Assembly (NCBI RefSeq): GCF_042684865.1
Contig: NZ_JBHUML010000002.1
Location: forward strand, 930,001 to 994,000
DNA: 64,000 nt
Direction: 5' to 3'
Origin: Salibacterium lacus
GTDB taxonomy: Bacteria > Bacillota > Bacilli > Bacillales > Marinococcaceae
Part shown: positions 33,898-42,689 of the stretch, piece by piece
Layout of the letters: each line of letters opens with the position of its first letter
How positions within the stretch are numbered: position 1 is the stretch's first letter
Translations under genes and position numbers: made by a program
The notes under the pieces: model-generated
Databases searched by the model: none
What the model was told of the DNA's origin: nothing
What the model saw: only the letters and a program-made list of their open reading frames with translations

Positions 33898-34601
33898 GAG
33901 TCTGGGACAAAAATAAAACAGGCGCAGGAAAACACGAATGTCCTGCGGCGTTGTTCAAGAGCCGCATAGCAGCGGAGCCAAAACGCTTTGGATCCTGCTC
34001 CGAACAGTACGGGGCACGGGCTTTTTGCTGCGTTGGCCCATTCGTTGTCCCGCTGAACGCCACGTAGCTTCGTTCCTAATGACGTTTTGAGGGGAGCCGG
34101 ACCCTCAAAACGTCATTATGAGCCATGTCCAGCGACGTTTAAGAGGCTGCATGATCCCCCAAAGTGCCTTAGACACATTCTGGGCGAATGTCCGTCCCCC
34201 CCAACCTGAACGCCACAAACAAACGCCTCCGCTTTCTACAAACCACCATCCATCCGACCTGCCTTTTCTGCATCCATACGGCCGGACCTGTTTCCTTTTC
34301 CTCCGTTATACCGGCTGGCGTCGTGATCCCATCGCGGAGCAGCTCAGATGTGGTTTCGATGCCGGCAAACGGGCCCTGGAACGGCCGGGATTGTCGGTTT
34401 CGACAAGCCGCTGATCTGATGGAACCACAGCCGCGGGTCGTGCCCGCGGCAAAGAAAACACGGCGAGCCGATGCTGCCCTTGTGTTCTCGCGTAAAAGCA
34501 AAGTATGTTGGCAAAGCGGTGTATCTCAAAATGAAGAATGCCGAACGATTTAAAAAAATCGTTCGGCATTCTTATCTAAATAAAGGCTTTGTCCCAGACT
34601 C
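33898..34601. repeat. Inverted-terminus repeat element, copy C (about 704 bp, composite)
   Basis: It starts GAGTCTGGGACAAAA (33898-33912) and ends with the near-complement up to 34601, preceded by the GAATGCCGAACGAT hairpin (34534-34573). The outer 110 and 160 bp align with copies A and B (GCGGAGCCAAAAC; CGTGCCCGCGGCAAAGAA). The middle 400 bp differ and include a perfect 17-bp hairpin (34077-34118). Open frames inside are not conserved between copies. It separates the ykyA gene from the pdh promoter. Confidence 0.75.
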
Positions 34602-34634
34602 TTTTTTATGTTCCGGAGACTGTTACCTTTTCCT

Positions 34635-35315
34635 TTATTCTGTATCTCCCGCCTCTTTTGATTCCGATTCGCTGATATCAAGTTCCGCTGCCTCATAGAA
34701 ATCCTGTTTCGCCTGATTGTATTCATCCGTGTACCTGTTGAATGCATCCCTGTTTTCCACTACAGCATTGTACTGCTGATTAACGGTATCAATCCGGTTT
34801 TGAAGTTCGTCGATTGCCAGATCTTCATTGGAAAATGCCTGATACAGGTCAATATCCTGCTTAACTGCTTTTTGATAGCTTTCATAAAGATCCTGGTAGG
34901 CGTTATAACGATTTTCCATCGCCTTTTCAACAGCCTGGGCTTCTTCCTGTGCCTGCTCCACCTGATTCATCTGTTCGACCGCAGACTGATACTCTTCATA
35001 AGCCGACTCGATGCTTTCCTTTTCCTGCTCAAGCAGCTGTTTTCGTTCTTCGGCCAGTCCGACCGCCTCTTCAGAAAGCGACTGAATCTGCTCCATATCT
35101 TCTGTTCCCAGAGAAAGCATATCTTCATATAATTGCTGTTCTTTTTCTTCCAGATTCATGATCGGCTCCTGCTGTTCTTCAAATCCATTTTCAAGCGATG
35201 CCGCTTCTTCCAGATGAGTATAAGCCTGTTCCGCGGCATTTCCGCCACAAGCATTCAAAACCAGAAAAACGGCAGCCGCCGCACATACATATAACTTTTT
35301 CCTATGTGTCAACAA
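34635..35315 (-). CDS. ykyA: YkyA family lipoprotein
   Basis: A 226-residue exported lipoprotein with signal and lipobox (VFLVLNAC, Cys at about 23), then almost entirely helical, Glu/Gln-rich coiled coil (EEKEQQLYEDMLSLGTEDME, EQMNQVEQAQEEAQAVEKAM). YkyA proteins are annotated as putative cell-wall binding lipoproteins without a proven role. Start TTG at 35315 (a second TTG follows directly) after AGGAGAACAG. Position between pdhA and the deformylase gene matches B. subtilis. Confidence 0.87.
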   Translation of the reverse strand: MLTHRKKLYVCAAAAVFLVLNACGGNAAEQAYTHLEEAASLENGFEEQQEPIMNLEEKEQQLYEDMLSLGTEDMEQIQSLSEEAVGLAEERKQLLEQEKESIESAYEEYQSAVEQMNQVEQAQEEAQAVEKAMENRYNAYQDLYESYQKAVKQDIDLYQAFSNEDLAIDELQNRIDTVNQQYNAVVENRDAFNRYTDEYNQAKQDFYEAAELDISESESKEAGDTE

Positions 35316-35529
35316 TCTGTTCTCCTCTCTGTTGCATCCAGCTTTTTGCTCTTTAGTGATAGTTTATATAATCTTCATTACGTTCATACCCTCACAATCA
35401 TAAAACAACTCCTGTAGTAAATCAACAAACTTCCTGTTGGGCAGGGGCCCATTCATTTTTGTGTTTTTGACATAGGTTAAAAGGGAGATGACCTATTATC
35501 CTGCATCCTACGAAAGGAGAGAATGGAGT

Positions 35530-35697
35530 ATGTGGGGAAACAATCAAATGTACCAGCCTTATTACGGACAAAACCAGACAGCAGGTTACAGCAGCGGAGG
35601 AAATGGCGCAGGTAAAGCATTTGCACTGATTGTAGTGCTTTTCATCCTGCTCGTTATCGTCGGAGCTTCCAAAAACGACTGCAGCTATAAAGACTAA
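35530..35697 (+). CDS. YjcZ-like sporulation peptide
   Basis: A 55-residue peptide with a polar Asn/Gln/Tyr/Gly-rich N-terminus (MYQPYYGQNQ, YSSGGNGAG) and a single membrane segment FALIVVLFILLVIVGAS, followed by a short charged tail. The FALIVVLFILLVIVG helix is typical of the YjcZ-type small spore-associated proteins of Bacillaceae. ATG at 35530 is preceded by AAAGGAGAG at 35513-35521 and TGGAG just upstream; the longer frame from 35488 is less likely. Repeat copy B follows at once and could terminate it. Confidence 0.75.
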   Translation: MWGNNQMYQPYYGQNQTAGYSSGGNGAGKAFALIVVLFILLVIVGASKNDCSYKD

Positions 35698-35711
35698 TAA
35701 CAGACTCTGAT

Positions 35712-36083
35712 GAGTCTGGGACAAAACCTCTATAAGATAGAAAAATACCGAACGATTTTTTGAAATCGTTCGGTATTTTTCGTTTCTGAGACGAATCGCT
35801 GGGCCAAAATGCTTCGCTTTTACTCCAGAGCACAAGGGCGGCATCGATTCGCTGGCGCTTATCGTGTCTTCTATGCCGCGGGCACGGCTCAAAAGGAGGA
35901 AGATCGGCTAAGATCGGCACCTCCTGGCGGGCGCCGACCTGACCCACATCCTGCGGGGTCCCCGTGACTCGTGCTGTTCTGAGCAGGAGTCGAAGCATTT
36001 TGGCTCCGCTACCATTCGACTGTTGAGCAACGCTGCAAGACATTCGTATTGTCCTCCACCTATTTTACTTTTGTCCCAGACTC
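35712..36083. repeat. Inverted-terminus repeat element, copy B (372 bp, inverted relative to A)
   Basis: Ends are GAGTCTGGGACAAAA (35712-35726) and its complement (36069-36083). The hairpin GAAAAATACCGAACGATTT/AAATCGTTCGGTATTTTTC lies at 35740-35781. Read on the minus strand it is nearly identical to copy A except for about 28 bp absent near 35950. It separates the YjcZ-like gene from def. A 129-codon frame inside (minus strand) is broken by the indel in copy A and is judged non-coding. Confidence 0.85.
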
Positions 36084-36210
36084 TTTCATGGAATGGGATA
36101 GAAACATTTCGACAAAGCGGGCGGCTTTTGCCTCTGCTTTTTTTCTGTTATACTGAGAAAATATTATGGTGTAACACATGTATGTTACGATGCGACCGGA
36201 GGGATTAATT

Positions 36211-36759
36211 TTGCTGACGATGGATGATATTGTCCGGGAGGGTCACCCCGCACTTCGACAAGTAACCGAAGAAGTGCCGCTGCCTCCTTCCGAGGAAGAT
36301 AAAAACACGCTGAAAGAAATGCTGGAGTTCCTCGAGAACAGCCAGGACCCTGAAACCGCAGAAAAGTATGAACTTCGTTCCGGGGTTGGGCTGGCCGCCC
36401 CGCAGCTTGGAATCAACAAACGAATGTTTGCGGTACATGTAACAGACGAAAAAGACCGCCTGTACAGCTATGGACTGTTTAATCCGAAAATCACAAGACA
36501 TTCCGTTGAAATGACGCATCTTGAAGGCGGGGAAGGCTGCCTTTCTGTGGACAGGGAAGTTCCCGGGAATGTTCCGCGCTATAAACGCATTACACTGGAG
36601 GGTACAACTCTTGAAGGCGAAAAGGTGCGGCTGCGGCTGCGGGATCTGCCGGCTATTGTGTTTCAGCACGAATTGGACCATTTAAATGGCGTTATGTTTT
36701 ATGACCGGATAGAAGAAGAAATTCCCGAAACAGATAAAAAGGACGACGGAGTGCTGTAA
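36211..36759 (+). CDS. def: Peptide deformylase
   Basis: Metalloenzyme that removes the N-formyl group from new proteins. The 182-residue sequence has all three motifs: GVGLAAPQLG, EGCLS (metal Cys) and QHELDHLNG (HExxH). It matches B. subtilis DefB/YkrB, including the N-terminus M-x-T-M-x-x-IVR-x-GHPALR. Therefore the TTG at 36211, 7 nt after GGAGGG, is chosen over the ATG at 36178 or 36220. It is convergent with the ykrA-like gene across a shared terminator. Confidence 0.96.
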   Translation: MLTMDDIVREGHPALRQVTEEVPLPPSEEDKNTLKEMLEFLENSQDPETAEKYELRSGVGLAAPQLGINKRMFAVHVTDEKDRLYSYGLFNPKITRHSVEMTHLEGGEGCLSVDREVPGNVPRYKRITLEGTTLEGEKVRLRLRDLPAIVFQHELDHLNGVMFYDRIEEEIPETDKKDDGVL

Positions 36760-36779
36760 CCCTCCGTTGTCCTTTTTTT
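36736..36779. terminator. Bidirectional terminator between def and ykrA
   Basis: AAAAAGGACGACGGAG and CTCCGTTGTCCTTTTT pair over about 16 bp with one wobble; T tracts lie on both strands. It overlaps the def stop and abuts the ykrA stop. Confidence 0.85.
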
Positions 36780-37554
36780 AAAGCAGGCCGATCCGTTCCA
36801 GCCCCTGTTTCACTCCATCTTCATGAACCGGGGAGGTCACAAAATCCGCCGTCTGTTTCACTTCTTCCAGCGCGTTGCCCATGGCGATACCGACACCGAC
36901 TTCTTTCAGCATTTCCATGTCGTTCAAAGCGTCTCCAAACGCTGCTGTATCATCCAAAGAGAAACCAAGGTGAGCAGCCGCTGCCTGAATGCCTTCCGCT
37001 TTGGAGCCGCCGGAAGGTACCACATCAACAGCCAGTGGATGCCAGCGTACAAAACGGAACGTATCAAAGGATTCGCGGTAGTTCTGTTCGGCCTCAGGAC
37101 CACAGAACAGGAGGCACTGATAAATTTCGTGATTTTTATAAAATTGCTGGTTTGTGGGAGGATAAGGCATTTTTAAATCACCAAGACCCTGGGAAATGTA
37201 GTGATTCTGATCCGAATCCGCCGCTGCCTGCTCATGATCCATGAAGACCATCGGATGCTCCAGCACTCCGGCTTCAGAATGGAGAGCAGCCACCTTATTT
37301 GGTTCAAGCGGTTTTTTCTCAATCACTTCTCCCTCAGCCACTACGTATGACCCGTTGAAGCTGACAAATGTTTCAATTCCGAGTTCCTGACGGAGAGCAT
37401 CAAACATAAATGGCGCCCTTCCGGTGGCAATCGCTACATACACACCCTTTTCCTTCAGATCCTGAATTGCTTTTTTGGCAGAAGAGGGAAGTGTCATTTC
37501 TTTGGTATAGAGTGTCCCATCAATGTCAAAAAAAACAATGGATGGTTTTTTCAT
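36778..37554 (-). CDS. ykrA: HAD family (Cof-type) phosphatase, YkrA-like
   Basis: A 258-residue cytoplasmic phosphatase with HAD motif I FFDIDGTLYTK, motif II region IATGRAPF, a Lys in SGGSKAEGIQAAA (motif III) and motif IV AFGDALNDMEML, plus a type IIB cap between. Such Cof-type enzymes hydrolyse sugar phosphates or flavin precursors; the substrate is unknown. ATG at 37554 follows AGGTGATG. The pairing with def is as in B. subtilis. Confidence 0.92.
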   Translation of the reverse strand: MKKPSIVFFDIDGTLYTKEMTLPSSAKKAIQDLKEKGVYVAIATGRAPFMFDALRQELGIETFVSFNGSYVVAEGEVIEKKPLEPNKVAALHSEAGVLEHPMVFMDHEQAAADSDQNHYISQGLGDLKMPYPPTNQQFYKNHEIYQCLLFCGPEAEQNYRESFDTFRFVRWHPLAVDVVPSGGSKAEGIQAAAAHLGFSLDDTAAFGDALNDMEMLKEVGVGIAMGNALEEVKQTADFVTSPVHEDGVKQGLERIGLL

Positions 37555-37680
37555 GTCTGCATCACCTTACAACTTTCTATGTTTAATTAAACGTGCCTCT
37601 ATGTCTAACATTTATCGTAACATATCGACCCCGGCGCTTCACGTATTCATTATTTCCTGCCGCAGCCGATGGGTGTTCTA

Positions 37681-37709
37681 TTGAAAAACGAAAAGATTTC
37701 CATTACAAT
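37681..37709 (+). promoter_or_regulatory. Sigma-A promoter upstream of rpoY-rnjA
   Basis: TTGAAA (37681-37686), 17-nt spacer, TACAAT (37704-37709), giving a leader of about 180 nt. A second TATAAT occurs near 37781 without a good -35. The 342-bp gap 37555-37896 holds no other feature I can identify. Confidence 0.55.
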
Positions 37710-37896
37710 TTGATAATTGAACACTTGCGGCGCGGATGAACATTGAAAAGTTCTTTATGGTTACTTGCTCCAATTTGATTTATAATGAGGTACAGATGCC
37801 ATTAAAGTTCGTTTTACAGGCGTGCCGACCTGCCGGAACCGGAGCCGGTTTACCCTGCACGTCTTGATTCATATACTAAAAAGGAGAGATAACAAT

Positions 37897-38106
37897 ATGA
37901 TTTTTAAAGTGTTTTACCAGAAAGACTTCAGCCAGATCCCTGTACGCGAAAATACAGATACCATGTTTGTTGAAGCGGAAACAGAGCGGGAAGTACGGCG
38001 CAAATTGGCAGACAGAGATTACAATATCGAATTCATTCAACCGGTTTCCGAGGGCTTGTTGAAACATGAACAGAAAAAAGAAGATTTCAAAGTGGAGAAT
38101 CTGTAA
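37897..38106 (+). CDS. rpoY: RNA polymerase epsilon subunit
   Basis: A 69-residue small subunit of Firmicutes RNA polymerase (formerly YkzG, DUF1447). It has the family pattern MIFKVFYQ, REVRRKLADRDYNIEFIQ and a charged C-terminal tail. In Gp2-like fashion it packs against the core enzyme, but its loss is tolerated in B. subtilis. ATG at 37897 follows AAAAGGAGAG. It lies 3 nt before rnjA, as usual in this group. Confidence 0.96.
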   Translation: MIFKVFYQKDFSQIPVRENTDTMFVEAETEREVRRKLADRDYNIEFIQPVSEGLLKHEQKKEDFKVENL

Positions 38107-38109
38107 AGC

Positions 38110-39777
38110 ATGAAACAGATGAAAAAAAACCAGGTTGCTGTTTTCGCTCTCGGAGGTCTCGGCGAAATCGGCAAAAATACGTATGCCATACAATATCAGG
38201 ATGAGATTATTCTCATAGACGCCGGAATCATGTTTCCAGAAGACGAACTACTGGGGATTGACTATGTCATACCTGATTATACCTATTTGACCCGCAATAA
38301 AGACAAAATCAAGGGCCTCTTTGTCACGCATGGCCACGAAGACCATATCGGCGGCATTCCCTATCTTCTCCGGGAATTGAATGTCCCTATCTACGGCGGA
38401 AAACTTTCCATTGGTCTCCTGAAGGGGAAGCTGGAGGAACACGGCCTGCTGAGAAAAGCCAAACTGAATGTCATTAGTGAAGATCAGGTTATTAAATTCA
38501 AAAAAACAAAGGTTTCTTTCTTCCGAACCACTCACAGCATTCCGGATTCTTTTGGGATGGTTGTGAACACACCGGAAGGAAATATTGTGCACACAGGAGA
38601 TTTCAAGTTCGATTTCACTCCGGTTGGAGAACCCGCGAACCTTTCGAAAATGGCTCAAATTGGGGAGGAAGGTGTTCTCTGCCTGTTGTCAGACAGCACA
38701 AACAGTGAAGTTTCAGGATTTACCATGTCAGAACGGACTGTCGGCAAAAGTATCGACAATATCTTCCGACAGGCGGAGGGGCGGCTGATTTTCGCCACCT
38801 TTGCTTCTAATATTTACCGGTTGCAGCAGGCGGTGGAAGCTGCCGTTCAGGACGGACGGAAAATTGCCGTTTTCGGACGCAGTATGGAATCCTCCATTAC
38901 CATCGGACAGGAACTCGGCTATATTAAAGCACCGAAAGGTACGTTTATCGACGCATCCCAGTTGAACCGCATTCCGGACAATCAGGCTGCCATTTTATGT
39001 ACAGGCAGTCAGGGCGAACCGATGGCGGCACTGTCCAGGGTGGCTCACGGCACTCACCGTCAGATTCAGATCATCCCTGGTGATACCGTGGTGTTCTCAA
39101 GCTCCCCGATTCCCGGCAACACGTTGTCAGTAAATAAAATTATCAATCAGCTGTCAAGAGCCGGGGCAAGAGTCATTCACGGCTCCCTGAACAATATCCA
39201 TACCTCCGGACACGGCAGCCAGGAAGAGCAGAAATTAATGCTCCGCCTCTTAAAACCGCAGTATTTCATGCCGATTCACGGAGAATACCGGATGTTGACC
39301 ATGCACACCAAACTGGCAAAAGACTGCGGTGTGCCGGAAGAAAATTCATTTGTGATGGAAAACGGCGAGGTCCTCGGCCTTACCAGAAAGAGCGCTTCGC
39401 CGCTCGGAAAAGTTCCATCCGGCTCCGTTTACGTGGACGGCAACGGCATCGGAGATATAGGGAACATCGTGCTTCGTGACCGCCGCATCCTATCAGAAGA
39501 AGGGCTTGTTGTCGTCGTGGTCAGCATAGATATGAAAAATTTCAAGGTCTCTGCCGGGCCGGATATTATTTCACGCGGATTCGTATACATGCGTGAATCC
39601 AGTGATCTTATCAACGATGCTCAGACAAAACTGACCAAACATCTTGAAGAAGTAATGAAACGAAAGACAACCCAGTGGTCGGAAATCAAAAATGAGGTCA
39701 TTGATCAGCTTTCTCCGTATCTTTATGAAAAGACAAAACGAAAGCCGATGATACTTCCAATCATCATGGAAGTATGA
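38110..39777 (+). CDS. rnjA: Ribonuclease J1
   Basis: Dual 5'-to-3' exo- and endoribonuclease central to mRNA turnover and rRNA maturation. The 555-residue protein has the metallo-beta-lactamase signature THGHEDHIGG (H74, H76, D78, H79), IVHTGDFKFDFTP, a beta-CASP domain and STNSEVSGFTMSE, and the C-terminal PIHGEYRML and HTSGHGSQEE motifs. ATG at 38110 is used; ATG at 38119 is an alternative. It forms a two-gene unit with rpoY, linking transcription and RNA decay, and ends at a strong terminator. Confidence 0.97.
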   Translation: MKQMKKNQVAVFALGGLGEIGKNTYAIQYQDEIILIDAGIMFPEDELLGIDYVIPDYTYLTRNKDKIKGLFVTHGHEDHIGGIPYLLRELNVPIYGGKLSIGLLKGKLEEHGLLRKAKLNVISEDQVIKFKKTKVSFFRTTHSIPDSFGMVVNTPEGNIVHTGDFKFDFTPVGEPANLSKMAQIGEEGVLCLLSDSTNSEVSGFTMSERTVGKSIDNIFRQAEGRLIFATFASNIYRLQQAVEAAVQDGRKIAVFGRSMESSITIGQELGYIKAPKGTFIDASQLNRIPDNQAAILCTGSQGEPMAALSRVAHGTHRQIQIIPGDTVVFSSSPIPGNTLSVNKIINQLSRAGARVIHGSLNNIHTSGHGSQEEQKLMLRLLKPQYFMPIHGEYRMLTMHTKLAKDCGVPEENSFVMENGEVLGLTRKSASPLGKVPSGSVYVDGNGIGDIGNIVLRDRRILSEEGLVVVVVSIDMKNFKVSAGPDIISRGFVYMRESSDLINDAQTKLTKHLEEVMKRKTTQWSEIKNEVIDQLSPYLYEKTKRKPMILPIIMEV

Positions 39778-39781
39778 CATT

Positions 39782-39820
39782 AAAAAAGAGGCTGTCTTTT
39801 AAAGGGACAGCCTCTTTTTT
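39782..39820. terminator. Bidirectional terminator between rnjA and ktrC
   Basis: AAAAAAGAGGCTGTC and GACAGCCTCTTTTTT form a 15-bp stem with a 9-nt loop and T tracts on both strands. Confidence 0.92.
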
Positions 39821-40484
39821 ATGTTTCATCAATCCAGCGTCTCTCCAGGCGGGTAATGTCATCATCCGCCCCGATTACAATTAAAATATCCCCTTCTTCT
39901 ATCTTTTTATCGGGTCTTGGGGATACATGAATATCTTCCTCTCTTTTTACCGCAAGAATGTTACAACCGTATCTGGCACGAAGATCAAGATCCACAATCG
40001 TTTCTCCGTCTATGGTCGGCCCCGCTGCCAATTCCACTATACTGTACTCATCGGAAATCTCGAGATAATCCAGCACACTGTTGGATACGACGTTGTGTGC
40101 AATCCGCACACCAATGTCCCGCTCCGGATGGATGATTTCATCCGCTCCAATCCGGTTCAGTACTTTTTCATGATAATCGTTTTGTGCTTTCACCGTAACA
40201 TGTTTCACGTTCATCTCTACGAGAATCAGAGTGGTCAGAATACTTGATTGTATATCATCTCCAATAGCAACGATAACATGATCGAAATTACCGATTCCCA
40301 GCCCTTTTAACGCTTTTTCATCCGTTGAATCTGCGATTGCTGCCTGAGTCACAAGCGATGAAAATTCATTGACTTTATCTTCATCCTGATCGATCGCAAG
40401 CACTTCACATCCCTCTTCTACGAGAGATTTGCAGATACTTCCTCCAAAACGGCCGAGACCAATCACCGCAAATTGTTTTTTCAT
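39819..40484 (-). CDS. ktrC: Potassium uptake regulatory subunit KtrC
   Basis: A 221-residue cytoplasmic RCK protein that gates a KtrD-type potassium channel. The N-terminal Rossmann domain starts FAVIGLGRFGGSICKSL, with an acidic residue after beta2 (LAIDQDEDKV) for nucleotide binding, followed by a TrkA-C domain (about 140-220, ISDEYSIVELAA). The B. subtilis orthologue also neighbours rnjA, which separates it from KtrA. No membrane partner is in the window. ATG at 40484 follows CGGAGGATG. Confidence 0.93.
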   Translation of the reverse strand: MKKQFAVIGLGRFGGSICKSLVEEGCEVLAIDQDEDKVNEFSSLVTQAAIADSTDEKALKGLGIGNFDHVIVAIGDDIQSSILTTLILVEMNVKHVTVKAQNDYHEKVLNRIGADEIIHPERDIGVRIAHNVVSNSVLDYLEISDEYSIVELAAGPTIDGETIVDLDLRARYGCNILAVKREEDIHVSPRPDKKIEEGDILIVIGADDDITRLERRWIDET

Positions 40485-40584
40485 GGTTCATCCTCCGAAC
40501 GTTCGTTCAAATTCTACAGCTTCCTATATTTTAAACGATGAATCGTTTCGGCGCAAAAACAGGAATCTTACCTGCTGTTTCCTC

Positions 40585-41031
40585 TTACTCCAACTGCCCC
40601 AGCAGCCGGTCGATCTTTTTGCGGAGAAGTTTCATGCCGCTGTCTCCTGCTTGTGTATGAAACAGGGTTTTGTTTGGATGAAACAGGTAATAGGAAGGAA
40701 CATAATCATTTTGAAATTCATCAGATATCTGATTATCGTTATCCACCAGCAGAGGATGAATAATATTTAAATCATCCGCTTTTTGTTTCACTTTATCCAT
40801 GTCCTGATCTTTAGATGACCGGGGCATGTGTACGGATAAAACATGTAGACTCGTTCTGTACCGGCTTAAAAGGCGGTTTAACGCGGGCATGGCTTTCTCA
40901 CAGTGGCTGCAGCTGAGCGACCAGAAATGAACAAGCACAGGACGCCCATCTTCTGCGTATTCTTCCTTCCAGAATTCGTTGATCCAGTATTCATCTCCGT
41001 TGAAAGCAGGACGTTTCCAATCTTTATTCAC
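40585..41031 (-). CDS. Thioredoxin-like (TlpA/ResA-type) protein
   Basis: A 148-residue thioredoxin-fold protein with the redox pair CSHC in FWSLSCSHCEKAMPALN, and the expected cis-Pro region YVPSYYLFHP. There is no signal peptide, so it appears cytoplasmic, unlike ResA. The GTG start at 41031 follows GGGAGG. It lies 24 nt after a peroxiredoxin gene on the same strand and may supply or share reducing power with it; that link is inferred from position. Confidence 0.85.
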   Translation of the reverse strand: MNKDWKRPAFNGDEYWINEFWKEEYAEDGRPVLVHFWSLSCSHCEKAMPALNRLLSRYRTSLHVLSVHMPRSSKDQDMDKVKQKADDLNIIHPLLVDNDNQISDEFQNDYVPSYYLFHPNKTLFHTQAGDSGMKLLRKKIDRLLGQLE

Positions 41032-41055
41032 CGTTTAACCTCCCTCGTTCCACGT

Positions 41056-41610
41056 CTAATTCCATTCGAGTGAACGCGCTCCCGGTTTCCAGTCCGCCGG
41101 GCATGGTTTTCCTGTCTGCAAAGCTTCCAGCACCCGCAGTGTCTCCCCTACGTCTCTTCCGATGCTGTCATGATGTATCAGCGAGTACACGACGATGCCC
41201 TCCGGACTTATAATAAACATGGCTCTTGCCGCCGTTCCTTCTGTTTCCTGAAGCACCCCGTAATCCTTGGATATACGATGACTGCTGTCTGAAACGAGTG
41301 GAAATGCGATACGTCCAATTCCATTATCCTCTCTCGGCGTTTTCGTCCACGCCCTATGAACATAAATCGAGTCTGTTGAAACGCCGAGAACATCCGTGTC
41401 CAGATCTTCAAAGTCCTCGTAACGATCATGAAGAGCCGTAATTTCGGTTGGGCAGACGACAGAAAAATCCATAGGATAAAAGAATAATACGACCCACCTG
41501 TCGTTATTTTGTGAGGAAGACAGGTGAATGGTGTGCTCGGATTGATCCGGGAACAGAGCATCCGCCTTGAAAAGCGGAGCAGCCCTCCCGACAAGGTTAG
41601 GCGCTGTCAT
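41056..41610 (-). CDS. 2-Cys peroxiredoxin (AhpC/TSA family)
   Basis: Reduces hydrogen peroxide or organic peroxides through a catalytic Cys. The 184-residue protein has FFYPMDFSVVCPTEITALHD (peroxidatic Cys) and a C-terminal KPCPADWKPG with the resolving Cys. The ATG at 41610 follows GAAAGGAGTATGCAGG; the frame is open to 41631, but the first residues there overlap the ribosome site. It is co-directional with the thioredoxin-like gene, which could reduce it. Confidence 0.94.
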   Translation of the reverse strand: MTAPNLVGRAAPLFKADALFPDQSEHTIHLSSSQNNDRWVVLFFYPMDFSVVCPTEITALHDRYEDFEDLDTDVLGVSTDSIYVHRAWTKTPREDNGIGRIAFPLVSDSSHRISKDYGVLQETEGTAARAMFIISPEGIVVYSLIHHDSIGRDVGETLRVLEALQTGKPCPADWKPGARSLEWN

Positions 41611-41677
41611 CCTGCATACTCCTTTCTTCATACTGTAATCAGGTTCTCCCTGTTATCTTATACATCGATCGTTATTA

Positions 41678-41686
41678 TGTTATAAT
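41678..41686 (+). promoter_or_regulatory. Extended -10 promoter of the mscS gene
   Basis: TGTTATAAT (TG, one base, TATAAT) about 90 nt upstream of the GTG start; no clear -35 is present. Confidence 0.4.
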
Positions 41687-41774
41687 GAGTTTTCCTGACA
41701 AAACATGATAGGTTTCGTCAGATATCCACCGGGGTATGGTTAGTTGGATTACATAAAAAAAGGAGTGACGTCAC

Positions 41775-42596
41775 GTGGGTGAATTCTTGGACATATCCAC
41801 TTTAATCAAAGGAGCATCCAGAATTATAATTCTGGTCATTGCTTTTCTAATCGTACGTGCTGTTGGAAAAAATATTATCAACCGTACGTTCTCCCGCATG
41901 AAAGAACAAAGGAATATGCATGCCGGCCGGGTGCAGACCTTGTATAAGCTGTCGGTCAATGTGTTCTCCTATATTCTGATTTTTATCTTCATCACAATAC
42001 TTATCGGGATTTTCGGTCTCGAGATTGCGCCTATTATCGCAGGTGCCGGTGTGATTGGACTTGCCATCGGTTTCGGGGCCCAAGGGCTCGTCAGCGATGT
42101 AGTTACCGGCTTTTTCATTCTGCTTGAAAAGCAGATTGATGTGGAGGATTACATATCAGCTGCCGGTGTGGGCGGTGTTGTGGAAGAAGTCGGACTGCGC
42201 ACAACCCAGATCCGCGGTTTTGACGGAACCCTCCACTTTATTCCAAACCGCAACATCAGCAACGTGGATAACCACTCCCGCGGCAACATGAGAGCGATGA
42301 TCGACATCGGTATTTCGTATGACGACAATATTGACGAAGCAGTCCGGGTGCTGCAGGATGTGTGTGATCAGCTCGCCGCAGAAGAACCTGCCATCAAGGA
42401 AGGACCGGACGTTCTGGGTGTGCAGGGCATCGGCGAATCAGACGTTGTCATCCGTATTCTCGGGAAAACAGAGAATATGGAACAATGGGGCATCGAGCGT
42501 AAACTCCGTAAAGCCTGCAAGGAAGCACTCGACAAAAACGGCATCGACATTCCATATCCCCACCAGGTTTATGTGGACAAGCGCCGGGAACAATAG
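41775..42596 (+). CDS. Small-conductance mechanosensitive channel (MscS/YkuT-like)
   Basis: A 273-residue channel that opens under membrane tension to release solutes on hypo-osmotic shock. Three hydrophobic helices precede the pore-lining segment (IIAGAGVIGLAIGFGAQGLV, Gly/Ala packed), then the cytoplasmic beta domain (FDGTLHFIPNRNI) and C-terminal alpha/beta part ending GIDIPYPHQVYV. This is standard MscS architecture, and YkuT is the similar B. subtilis protein. GTG at 41775 follows AAAAAGGAGTG. It ends at a strong shared terminator. Confidence 0.93.
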   Translation: MGEFLDISTLIKGASRIIILVIAFLIVRAVGKNIINRTFSRMKEQRNMHAGRVQTLYKLSVNVFSYILIFIFITILIGIFGLEIAPIIAGAGVIGLAIGFGAQGLVSDVVTGFFILLEKQIDVEDYISAAGVGGVVEEVGLRTTQIRGFDGTLHFIPNRNISNVDNHSRGNMRAMIDIGISYDDNIDEAVRVLQDVCDQLAAEEPAIKEGPDVLGVQGIGESDVVIRILGKTENMEQWGIERKLRKACKEALDKNGIDIPYPHQVYVDKRREQ

Positions 42597-42603
42597 GAAA
42601 TAC

Positions 42604-42639
42604 AAAAAAGCCGCGGGAAATCTTTTCCGCGGCTTTTTT
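42604..42639. terminator. Bidirectional terminator, mscS / dapL
   Basis: AAAAAAGCCGCGG (42604-42616) and CCGCGGCTTTTTT (42627-42639) form a perfect 13-bp stem. Confidence 0.92.
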
Positions 42640-42689
42640 TACTCTGTTAGTACCAACAGGGAAAACGAAACGATAAATCCCTGCTGTTG

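Noticed and set aside
35654..36043. 129-codon open frame inside repeat copy B
   Set aside because: The near-identical copy A has an indel that breaks the frame, and copy C does not preserve it either.
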